Assembly: GCA_963681505.1 (NCBI GenBank)
Contig: OY811972.1
Location: forward strand, 4,556,332-4,620,331
DNA: 64,000 nt
Source of the DNA: Eunapius fragilis
Taxonomy: Eukaryota; Porifera; Demospongiae; Spongillida; Spongillidae
Direction: 5' to 3'
Below are positions 33,708 to 43,811 of the stretch, in pieces; the stretch's first letter is position 1, and every line of letters begins with the position of its first letter. Position numbers and translations under genes: made by a program. Below the pieces are notes generated by a model. That model had not been told where the DNA came from, did no database searches, and saw only the letters and a list, made by a program, of their open reading frames with translations.

Positions 33708-36700
33708 CTGTGTCTGGACGTATATGATAAGATATGGTGCAAAAGGGTTAAAGACAAGTGGTGTATGGTGCAGAAAGGTTAAAGACAAGTGGTGTATGGT
33801 GCAGAAGGGTTAAAAACAAGTAGTGTATGGTGCAGAAGGGTTGGTTATGCACTGAGTTCTGCTGTTAATACCCACACTCCTTCCTTTCCACTGGTAATAT
33901 ATTTACACTTCAGTTCACATAAGATGAATTAAAACAAATCAACATACAAGTGCAGCCAAAAAAAAAAAACAGGCCTCCAGGCTTTAGGATAACCGTGGTG
34001 ACAGCAAATAGCTTTTGTGGCAATCGCGTACGTTAATACGGTAATGCCACACAACGTGTACTTATTGCCACGTACATGTATGACCTGCAAAAATACATTT
34101 TTCAATCCAGAAGACAAAAGTCGAACACAATTAAACTGAAAACGTGCCTAGCATGAAACATACTCGAGCAGGTGGGAGGGTCTGAAAGGACTTGCATATT
34201 TATGGCTGATAATCCAAGGATTGTCAGGTATAATAAAACCATGTTAGAGTGGTTTGACATACATGTATCGAGTGATAGATGCATAAAAACTTTCCAATGC
34301 ACAATCTTTTTATTCCCTGCTCATAGCTGTTTCAAAGCCAGAACTTGTCCCATCCTATGGGCAGGACAATAGGAGATTGGAGGATAAGGGACGAAGGGGA
34401 CATTTAGTTGCAATCACATACATCGTGTCATGACATGGGTTTGAGCACCCCAGCAGGCTTAAAACAATCCACTGGTTTGCTTATCGTCATGCCAACAACA
34501 TTTTTCTCCGACACATTTAAGTTGCAGCCTCCTTATACATGCAACGATGGTGATGGAAAAGGTATAGTGAATTGTGCATGTCTCCTAAAGACCTATCAAT
34601 GACCAGTCAGAGGACAGTGAAGGCTTTGGGAATAGGACAAAACAATTTGGGGTCATAGGGTCGAGGCAGCAAAAATGGACCTAGCGCAAATTTTTTCAAG
34701 TTTTCAAATTATTTCATATTCAAAGTCACACCAACATGTATTCTTTCTTATGCACTAGTCAGTCCACACGGAGTTCCAGTGGCCTGAATTTTAAATTATG
34801 TTAATTGCATGCATCAACTTTGATGTACCTTCTTTACAATATGCACTAGGTCCCTTTTCGCTGCCTTGACCCCATATGACCCCATATGACCCCATATGAC
34901 CACATATGACCCCATATGACCACATATGACCCCATTTATTTCTTATCAATATTGTAAACTGGTTTAACCATCAAATGGACTATCGACTCAGGGAAGATTA
35001 CACTTGTCTTGCTCCCCTAACCACTCGGAGCAAGGTTACGAGAGTTCACTGCGGTCAGACATCCAGGAACTGAATGGATTTGATAGGAAAAAACACATTT
35101 TTTGGGATCGTAGTGGCACTTCAAATGTGGCCAATTTTTTTTGCCATACATGGTAATGAGTTATCAAGTACTGCAACGTAACAATGAAGGAGTACTGTAA
35201 CGTAACAATGAAGGAGTACGGTAACGTAACAATGCAGGAGTACTGTAACGTAACAATGAAGGAGTACTGTAACGTAACAATGAAGGAGTACGGTAACGTA
35301 ACAATGAAGGAGTACGGTAACGTAACAATGAAGGAGTATGGTAACGTAACAATGAAGGAGTACGGTAACGTAACAATGAAGGAGTACGGTAACGTAATAA
35401 TGCCGGAGTACGGTAACGTAACAATGAAGGAGTACTGTAACGTAACAATGAAGGAGTACGGTAACGTAACAATGAAGGAGTACGGTAACGTAACAATGCA
35501 GGAGTACGGTAACGTAACAATGAAGGAGTACGGTAACGTAACAATGAAGGAGTACGGTAACGTAACAATGAAGGAGTACGGTAACGTAACAATGAAGGAG
35601 TACGGTAACGTAACAATGAAGGAGTATGGTAACGTAACAATGAAGGAGTACGGTAACGTAACAATGCAGGAGTACGGTAACGTAACAATGAAGGAGTACG
35701 GTAACGTAACAATGAAGGAGTACGGTAACGTAACAATGAAGGAGTATGGTAACGTAACAATGCAGGAGTACGGTAACGTAACAATGAAGGAGTACTGTAA
35801 CGTAACAATGAAGTAGTACTGTAACGTAACAATGAAGGAGTATGGTAACGTAATAATGAAGGAGTACGGTAACGTAACAATGAAGGAGTACGGTAACGTA
35901 ACAATGAAGGAGTACTGTAATGTAACAATGAAGGAGTATGGTAACGTAACAATGAAGGAGTACGGTAACGTAACAATGAAGGAGTACGGTAACGTAACAA
36001 TGAAGGAGTACGGTAACGTAACAATGAAGGAGTATGGTAACGTAACAATGAAGGAGTACGGTAACGTAACAATGAAGGAGTATGGTAACGTAACAATGCA
36101 GGAGTACGGTAACGTAACAATGAAGGAGTACGGTAACGTAACAATGAAGGAGTACGGTAACGTAACAATGAAGGAGTACGGTAACGTAACAATGAAGGAG
36201 TATGGTAACGTAACAATGAAGGAGTATGGTAACGTAACAATGAAGGAGTACGGTAACGTAACAATGAAGGAGTATGGTAACGTAACAATGAAGGAGTATG
36301 GTAACGTAACAATGAAGGAGTACTGTAACGTAACAATGAAGGAGTACGGTAACGTAACAATGAAGGAGTACGGTAATGTAACAATGAAGAGGTTATAACA
36401 TTCCATTCTAAATTTACAAACAAGGGACAGGTTCAGTGCGTCTGCAAGCACACCACGTGTGCATGAATACACAGTGCATTATCACAACGCACGCCACACT
36501 TACAGGATTCTTGAGGTGAATGGTCTTCATCACAAGATGGTTGATGGCTTCCACGTGGGGAAACGTCATGAGGGCTTGCATTGCCGTGGTGTAGTCATTG
36601 GATATGACTGGGGAGGAGGGAAGTGCACGCTAAATAAGATCATGGGATGGTGCAGTTGTAGAGTGGTGGGATGTATGCCCGTGTGTATGTGTGGTTATGA

Positions 36701-37802
36701 CTAACGAGAGTCTTTGATGTGCAATAGCATCACCACGAATAAGTAGTCTATAAGGCTTCTGTCTGCAAACAGGGCATCCCATAGCTCCAGGAGGTCTGTG
36801 AAAGGGAACTCCCTGCTGAACAGTAGCCTGAGCCAGCGTCTGTCAGAATGGGGGGGGGGGGGGAGGGGGAGGATTATTAACCAATCCACCTGTAAATTGT
36901 ATTTGTTATGTAACTCACTAACTCCATTTAATAACACCACTGTAATGAAATGTGGTGATGTATCAGAAAAAGCCTAATTATTACCACATCCTTAAGACCA
37001 AAGACGTTCAATGCCACCTGTGCACCCATAGCTCATCAGTGTACACCCACAGTCCATCAGTGTACACCCACAGCCCATCAGTGTACACCCACAGCCCACC
37101 AGTGTACACCCACAGCCCATCAGTGTACTGTACACCCACAGTCCATCAGTGTACACCCACAGTCCATCAGTGTACACCCACAGTCCATCAGTGTACACCC
37201 ACGGTCCATCAGTGTACTGTACACCCACAGTCCATCAGTGTACACCCACAGTCCATCAGTGTACACCCACAGCCTATCAGTGTACACCCACAGTCCATCA
37301 GTATGCACCCACAGCCCATCAGTGTACTGTACACCCACAGTCCATCAGTGTACACCCACAGCCCATCAGTGTACTGTACACCCACAGTCCATCAGTGTAC
37401 ACCCACAGCCCATCAGTGTACACCCACAGCCCATCAGTGTACACCCACAGCCCATCAGTGTACTGTACACCCACAGTCCATCAGTGTGCATTAGTGTGTG
37501 AAGGAAGTGTTGAAATGTATTGGAAGTTTGACAGCACCAAGGAATGTCATGGCATACATGGTAGTGTGACATAAACCATACAAGGGTGTCATATAACCAC
37601 ATAAGGGTAATATGCAATATACCATATATAGGCAGAGTACCATTGCCCGTATATGGACACCCCCATGTTGAGTGTACACCAGCATGTGACACACTTAAGA
37701 TGAGCAGACCAAAGGGACAGCATTTCAAGTTGAAGGTTGTTGCATATTTATTCAATATTCACTTAACAATGATTACATTAACTTCTAGCGTGTGCGTATA
37801 TA

Positions 37803-37834
<32 letters not shown>

Positions 37835-40679
37835 GAACATGTAGACGGGAGCTATTGGCCCCCTGTGACCCCCTACATGCAGTGGTCCCCTGCCTCCCCC
37901 CCCCCCCCCCGGAACCATTGCTGCACATCTTCAAATGTCTGCTGGAAATAGTAACTACATGTACTGATGATATTACATTGTATTTGCTCAGATCAGTGTA
38001 TGAATGAATCACAAGTTCACATGACCACACCCACACCAGCTCACATGCCATAGGCCTGTATTGGGATGGCTAGCTCCTTGAGCTGCTGGTAGAGAAAGAA
38101 GTCAGTTTTCTTGAGGAGTACCTCATGAATATACTCAAGTTTACGATTGATGGGAGAAGTCTGGGGAGGAGGAAGAGTGATGACATCACCATACAAGTGC
38201 GTGCTCCCAACATACTGGAGCCAGTTCATTCTTCTCTTCAAAAGGTTTTTGGCTTCGTGGATCATGAACCATTGGCCTGCCACGTTGAGTCTACAAAGGA
38301 AGAAGACATATTAAGATGGGGAGGAGGAGGGGCAGGGGGAATGGAGAGGCGGGAGAGGGAGAGGGGGTGAGGAAGGGTGGGAGGACACACACCATGGCCT
38401 GGTAGGTGATCTCAGCTTGTGATTGGATGTACCAGCTCTGCATGGGGTCTTCCATCAGCTCAGCAAATAGGCAGCTGGTGGGTGTGTAGTGTGGAGATGT
38501 GTAGGTGAAAGGGGACGGGGTATATATTCATAAGTGTTGATCTCTGACCTATCGCTTAACCCTCTCTAACTATTGCTTAACTCTCTCCAACTATTGCTTA
38601 ACCCTCTACAACTATTGCTTAACCCTCTCTAACTACTGCTTAACCCTCTCTAACTATTGCTTAACCCTCTCCAACTATTGCTTAACCCTCTCCAACTATT
38701 GCTTAACCCTCTCCAACTATTGCTAAACCCTCTCCAACTCTTGCTAAACCCTCTCCAACTATTGCTTAACCCTCTCTAACTACTGCTTAACCCTCTCTAA
38801 CTATTGCTTAACCGTTTCTAATAAATACCTAAAAGAAAATGTTGACTTACTATGCATCATGTTCAATGAAGTTTGCGTCCATGACAACCTTCAACTCTGG
38901 ACTATTGGGGTTGGGTATGCAAGAGTGAGAGGTGATATGAGTGAGAGGTGATATGAGAGGTGATATGAATGAGAGGTGATATGAGTGAGAGGTGATATAA
39001 GTGAGAGGTGATATGAGTGAGAGGTGATATGAGTGAGAGGTGATATAAGTGAGTGATGAAACAAAATACAAATTAAGGGGAAAAAAGCAAATCCTTGCGT
39101 CAAAACAGTAGTGTGCAATCACACCAACCCAAGAGGTTAAAGCTGATCTACCATGACACTAAGGGGTTAAAGCTGATCTACCATGACACTAAGGGGTTAA
39201 AGCTGATCTAACATGACACTAAAGGCTTATGTCGTCAAGGGGTTAAGGCTAGGAGAGGTTAAAGTCCATATATGAACCTTAGATAACTTAGTGCGTTTAC
39301 ATAAGTGTCTTGTCATAATTGACAAAATTACAAAGATGTTCTGTTCAAGCTATGCACACTGCATCAGGAATTCCAGTCCATTGCACCTGACCCACCCACT
39401 AGTTCATCTCATGTACCTGCCCCATACATACATACATACATACATTCATACATACATACACACATGCATACATATACGTACATACATACATACATACACA
39501 CACACACATACATACATACACACACATACATACACACATGCATACATATACATACATACATACATACATACATACATGCATACATACACACATACATACA
39601 TACAAACATACATACACACATGCATACATATACATACATACATACATACATACACACACACATACATACATACACACATACATACATACATACACACACA
39701 TACATACACACATGCATACATATACATACATACATACATACATACATACATACATACATGCATACATACACACATACATACATACAAACATACATACACA
39801 CATGCATACATATACATACATACATACATACATACACACACATACATACATACACACACATACATACACACATGCATACATATACATACATACATACATA
39901 CATACATACATACATACACACATGCATACATATACATACATACATACATACATACATACATACATACATACATACATACACACATTCATAAACACATACA
40001 TACATACATACACACATACATACACACATGTATATATACACACACATACATACACTTACGACAAGGAGTCATCTCTCTCCACATCTCTCCTCTCCGTATG
40101 AAGGACAAATAGTATGGGAGCCAACAGCTCGTGCATTCCCTGTCTGTACTCTATGTCTGGGTGCTCCTTGGCATAGCAGAACAGTATCTGGAGCATGGTG
40201 TCCCTGGTGTGGAAGGGGGAGGAGGAGGTAAGCATGGGGAAGAGGAGGTAAAGAGTGGGGAGGAGGTAAAGAGAGGGGAGGAGGTAAGGAGTGGGGAGGA
40301 GGTAAGGAGTGGGGAGGAGGTAAGGAGTGGGGAGGAGGTAAGGAGTGGGAAGGAGGTAAGGAGTGGAGGCAAGGAGTGGGAAGGAGGTAAGGAGTGGGGA
40401 GGAGGTAAGGAGTGGGGAGGAGGTAAGGAGTGGGGAGGAGGTAAGGAGTGGAGGCAAGGAGTGGGGACGAAGGATAAGAAGGGGGAGGGAGGAGGGATAG
40501 GCATGGGAAGAGGGATAGGAAAGAGGAATACAAGAAATTGAGAATATAGAGCAGGTGGTGATTGTAAGCATTACTGAATCTCCTGCTGTCTAAAGAATGG
40601 CACATCAGGAAAAGTACGTGTGATGTCTTGGTTGATACTCTGCTTCAACTCTCCATCCTGAAAGTATTTGTGCCAGGGG

Positions 40680-40773
<94 letters not shown>

Positions 40774-42333
40774 ACATGTGTGCATTGTGTTCATGTGGGT
40801 GTTGCAGTGTGTTTTTATTTGCGTGTTATGCATGTGTGGTGTGTTCACATGTGTATTTTCATTTTCACGTGTGTGATATGTAAGTGAACAAAATGGTGGA
40901 CATGCGTGTACCAAGCTTACCTCTGAGTCCTGGGAGAGAGGATTGTTCACTGCCACGTCCAGACTGAGGGAGAGGTTGTGAGGGTCAAGTAGGTGCTGGG
41001 GAGGAGGAAAGGAAGCGAGGTAGGTATTGGGGAGGAGGAACAGAAGTAAGGTACAATGTTGGTACTGCGGAGGAGGGTAGAAGTAAGGTAGGTACTGGGG
41101 AGGAGGGCAGAATAAGGTAGGTACTGAGGAGGAGGGGCAGAGTAAGGTAGGTACTGGGGAGGAGGGCAGAGTAAGGTAGGTACTGGGGAGGAGGGCAGAG
41201 TAAGGTAGGTACTGAGGAGGAGGGGCAGAGTAAGGTAGATACTGGGCAGAATAAGGTAGGTACTGGGGAGGAGGGGCAGAGTAAGGTAGGTACTGGGGAG
41301 GAGGACAGAGTAAGGTAGGTACTGGGCAGAAGTATGGTAGGTACTGGGGAGGAGGGCAGAATAAGGTAGGTACTGAGGAGGAGGGGCAGAGTAAGGTAGG
41401 TACTGGGGAGGAGGGGCGAAAGTAAGGTAAGTACTGGGGAGGAGGTAATCACTGCATACCCTCTTCAAGAGGTCATCATACAGACGTCTGTTTTTTTCTG
41501 ATGATTCTTTCCACTGTTCCTGCTGTTCAGGTAAACAACCGAGGAACAGCTGTGAAAGGAGGGGTTGGGGAGGGAGGAGGGAAGGGAGGGGAGGAGGAGA
41601 GAGGGGAGGGAGGAGGAGAGGGGAGGGAGGGAGGAGAGGGGGAGGGAGGAGAGAGGGGAGGGAGGGAGAAGAGAGGTGGAAAAGGCAACGTGTTAAAAGC
41701 TATTATATTCTTGTGCTATAAACAACACCAGGTGTTCCCACATGCTAACAACAGCAAACATTACAGGTGTGGGTGAGGGGATGAAAGAGTGATGGTGGTA
41801 ATGAGGGGATGGAGGGTGAGGGGATGGAGGTGGTAATGATAAGGGGATGGAGGTGGTGATTAAGAGGGGGTGGAGTGGTGACGTGGATGGTGGTGGTAAC
41901 ATGACGATGAGGGAGTGGAGGGGTGATGATGGTTAATATGGGATGGAGGGTGGGGTGGTGATGGGATGGAGGGGTGATATTATATGGAGGCTGTGATATA
42001 AACAGGAGTGAGGAGTGTAACGCTAGCACATACCGCCCCCCCCCACCACCCCCTCCTCCAACACACATGTACACAATATTCACCTTCCAGCACACAGAGC
42101 GGATTCCAAACTTGAACATTTCACCGGACAACGCGAACTGTTTGAGGACTTTCAGATAGCCCGGCTGACAAAGAAGCTTCGTCCCATCGCTCCTACGTAC
42201 AACATGCAGAGCAGCACGTTGGCGAAGCCGTACGTGTCTTTTCGCAAATCTACCGACAGACTTACCACTTCTCTCTGGTGGGGCGCCCCTGACTTGCAGG
42301 TTCGTTAGCCGTGCCTGAGCCAGCCGTCTCCAT
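31905..42333 (-). CDS. TBC1D5: TBC1 domain family member 5 (15 exons, 648 aa)
   Basis: Minus-strand exons: 42333-42266, 42192-42084, 41549-41460, 40995-40921, 40681-40575, 40203-40060, 38901-38851, 38474-38391, 38290-38045, 36839-36706, 36607-36504, 33707-33558, 32976-32878, 32516-32328, 32201-31905. All frames close to exactly 649 codons. TBC1D5 is a Rab7 GTPase-activating protein that binds retromer and acts in endosome recycling and autophagy. Conserved pieces include RSVCWKLFL, YRQGMHELLAPILFVLH, FSREFPFTDLLELWDALFAD and the C-terminal CDYCGQKMD...VSVAGLKQ coil. It is shorter than human TBC1D5 (795 aa), mainly in the disordered middle. The exon 8 donor is the least certain: the obvious ATG/GTGTGT is out of phase, and GT two bases further on is in phase. 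Confidence 0.93.
32985..33200. repeat. 18-bp GGAGAGGGGAGGAGGGAA minisatellite, 12 copies
   Basis: Read on the TBC1D5 strand this is a pyrimidine array leading into the exon 13 acceptor (CACCCTTTCTAG). Near-perfect copies. Confidence 0.95.
34862..34940. repeat. 10-bp ATGACCCCAT tandem repeat, about 7 copies
   Basis: Short array in TBC1D5 intron 11 with C/A variants. Confidence 0.95.
35168..36392. repeat. 24-bp minisatellite, about 51 copies, TBC1D5 intron 11
   Basis: Unit core AATGAAGGAGTACGGTAACG, period 24, with a few single-base variants (TAC/TAT, GAA/GCA/CCG). Because 24 is divisible by three and the unit lacks stops in several frames, frames of 188-478 codons open on both strands. They are repeat artefacts inside an intron. 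Confidence 0.97.
36504..38901 (-). CDS. TBC1D5: TBC1D5 exons 7-11: C-terminal half of the TBC domain
   Basis: NFIEHDAYCLFAELMEDPM matches human EYLEHDAYAVFSQLMETAE. VLLKKTDFFLYQQLKELAIP matches HLLKKHDIELYMHLNRLEIAP. RWLRLLFSREFPFTDLLELW and DYLFVVMLLHIKDS follow, then ISNDYTTAMQALMTFP. Phases run 2, 2, 2, 2, 1, 0. Introns contain 21-, 22-, 16- and 30-bp minisatellites and a (TACA)n tract. Confidence 0.92.
37021..37490. repeat. 21-bp minisatellite (CACAGYCCATCAGTGTACAC)
   Basis: About 22 copies in TBC1D5 intron 9; some units carry an inserted TGTAC. Confidence 0.95.
38540..38815. repeat. 22-bp CTATTGCTTAACCCTCTCCA repeat
   Basis: About 12 copies in TBC1D5 intron 7. Confidence 0.95.
38925..39055. 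repeat. 16-bp GAGTGAGAGGTGATAT repeat
   Basis: About 8 copies just upstream (on the TBC1D5 strand) of exon 7. Each unit carries ATATCACCTC on that strand. Confidence 0.9.
39121..39245. repeat. 30-bp tandem repeat, 3-4 copies
   Basis: Unit core AAAGCTGATCTACCATGACA, in TBC1D5 intron 6. Confidence 0.9.
39430..40055. repeat. (TACA)n with CACATGCATA interruptions
   Basis: A 620-nt tetranucleotide array next to the exon 6 donor of TBC1D5. Long Tyr-Ile-His and Cys-Met-Tyr frames are artefacts. Confidence 0.97.
40060..42333 (-). CDS. TBC1D5: TBC1D5 exons 1-6: N-terminus and catalytic half of the TBC domain
   Basis: The start METAGSGTANE (ATG 42333-42331) follows CAGCG; exon 1 ends TREK plus a split Trp (donor GTG/GTAAGT). 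The loop VNNPLSQD (residues 105-112) matches the human retromer-binding insertion that contacts VPS29. The dual-finger residues are present: Arg136 in INQDITR (IxxDxxR) and Gln171 in YRQ (YxQ), so GAP activity is expected. The exon 4 acceptor (CCTCCCCAG, 40996) adjoins a 30-bp array in intron 3, and the exon 5 acceptor (40682) is the end of a (CA)n tract read on this strand. Confidence 0.92.
40245..40475. repeat. 18-bp GGAGGTAAGGAGTGGGGA repeat
   Basis: About 12 copies lying just upstream of the TBC1D5 exon 6 acceptor; pyrimidine-rich on the gene strand. Confidence 0.95.
40684..40771. repeat. (TG)n abutting the TBC1D5 exon 5 acceptor
   Basis: About 44 dinucleotides; on the gene strand, (CA)n ends in the CAG used as acceptor at 40682. 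Confidence 0.95.
40996..41450. repeat. 30-bp minisatellite with decoy acceptors, TBC1D5 intron 3
   Basis: About 15 copies of a unit containing AAGGTAGGTACTGGGGAGGA. On the gene strand each reads TCCTCCCCAGTACCTACCTT, nearly identical to the true exon 4 acceptor and the first exon bases (CCTCCCCAG/CACCTACTTG). Confidence 0.95.
41560..41680. repeat. GGGAGGAGAGGGGA purine array before TBC1D5 exon 3
   Basis: Pyrimidine tract on the gene strand, immediately upstream of the exon 3 acceptor at 41550. Confidence 0.9.
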
Positions 42334-42552
42334 CGCTGCAGCTGCCAGTTGGCAATGAAAAACCGTGTAAACGAGTACGCGGATAATTAGACTACGAGGT
42401 CGTTCCCAGTACCATTAAGATGTGAATTAACATGGAGGCAAAATTATAATAAAATTGGGCTGCATTTTTAGACTTGTATGACCTCTTATCTTTTTGTTCG
42501 TTTGCACGCATAACAATATTGAATAAGATCTGATTGATCTGATTGTTTGAAG
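42334..42552. other. TBC1D5 5' flank
   Basis: Only 219 bp separate the TBC1D5 start codon from the target duplication of element A. Any proximal promoter must lie here or inside the transposon. No TATA box is evident. Confidence 0.5.
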
Positions 42553-42599
42553 GCATGCGCGCGCGTATGGCAAGCGGTATGTAACAAAAATAAATCATG

Positions 42600-43090
42600 A
42601 CGTGACGTTACCTTACAGCATGACGTGACGTCCTTACAGCATGACGTGACGTCCTTACAGCTTGACTCCTTACAGCATGACGTGACGTCCTTACAGCATG
42701 ACGTGACGTCCTTACAGCATGACGTTTACAGCATGACGTTTACAGCATGACGTCCTTACAGCATGACGTCCTTACAGCATGACGTCCTTACAGCATGACG
42801 TCCTTACAGCATGACGTCCTTACAGCATGACGTCCTTACAGCATGACGTTTACAGCATGACGTTTACAGCATGACGTCCTTACAGCATGACGTCCTTACA
42901 GCATGACGTCCTTACAGCATGACGTCCTTACAGCATGACGTCCTTACAGCATGACGTCCTTACAGCATGACGTCCTTACAGCATGACGTCCTTAGAGCAT
43001 GACGTCCTTACAGCATGACGTCCTTACAGCATGACGTCCTTACAGCATGACGTCCTTACAGCATGACGTCCTTACAGCATGACGTCCTTA
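42600..43090. repeat. Left subterminal 16-bp array of element A
   Basis: About 30 copies of CATGACGTCCTTACAG, some shortened to CATGACGTTTACAG. Each carries TGACGT, a CRE-type half site. The outermost units are GACGTGACGT variants, mirrored at the right end. Confidence 0.95.
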
Positions 43091-43429
43091 TAGCATTACT
43101 TGACGGCGTTACATTATGATGTTGAGTGGCACAGTATCAGTACAAAAAAAACAAGGCTTAAAAAACACACATACACATGTATGATGAAAAAAAGAAAACA
43201 CTCATAAAACACATCAAAATGTCACATTGGAACAGCATACAAGTAATTGAATTGCACCATTGACACAAAATGAAAAGTTAATTTATTAAAATCAAGCAGC
43301 TAAATTTGCTTACTTCATGTTGGTAATGATATATAATAGATTACAGAATACATGAATCGAATAAATGCACATTATTATTATTATTATATACACTAAAATA
43401 AGTCCTATAACAGTCAAGTTAACCTAGAT

Positions 43430-43595
43430 AGGATAGCTCTACAGTTCGCCCTTACTAATGTCAACCCTAGGCGGCTGTACAGGCTAAAAATGGTCTTGGA
43501 CTTTAGTTAATTATTCCTGACGGAGAGAAGCTTTGATAATGCTGCCACTGCTTCAGCTCCCCAACACCCGTAGGTCTCAACCACGATTAAATATA
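43430..43595 (-). pseudogene. C-terminal scrap of the VETYG retroelement protein
   Basis: The minus-strand translation gives VVETYGCWGAEAV, then a stop, then LYSRLGLTLVRANCRAILSR. This parallels AVETYGNWGKEAV and LYSKMNLTLTRSIARAIL of the 12940-13830 frame. It sits in element A between the left array and element B. Confidence 0.6.
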
Positions 43596-43811
43596 TTTAT
43601 CTAATGGAAATTAAAAAGTTAACTCATCACTGAGATGACTTCCGATTAGCCTCGTCCCCAGGCCGTCAATTAAAGTTTGGGAAAAAAGACGGCCTGGTAT
43701 CCATTGCAACTCTGTTAGTGCGCATGCGCTGGCCATTACCAGAGAAAGTGGTCATCGTATATTGTAGTAATTTCGCTTGTAATCCTGTCCGTAAACTATT
43801 CTTCTCGAACA

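Noticed and set aside
35036..36472. 478-codon minus-strand frame of SFIVTLPY repeats (and other frames)
   Set aside because: Entirely a 24-bp tandem array within a TBC1D5 intron; period divisible by three explains the open frames.
39291..40112. Long HTYI and CMYV frames
   Set aside because: (TACA)n microsatellite translated in several frames; intronic.
42600..43090. CRISPR-like appearance of regular short repeats (also 37021-37490 and 58190-58745)
   Set aside because: Units are head to tail without unique spacers, in a eukaryotic genome; these are minisatellites.
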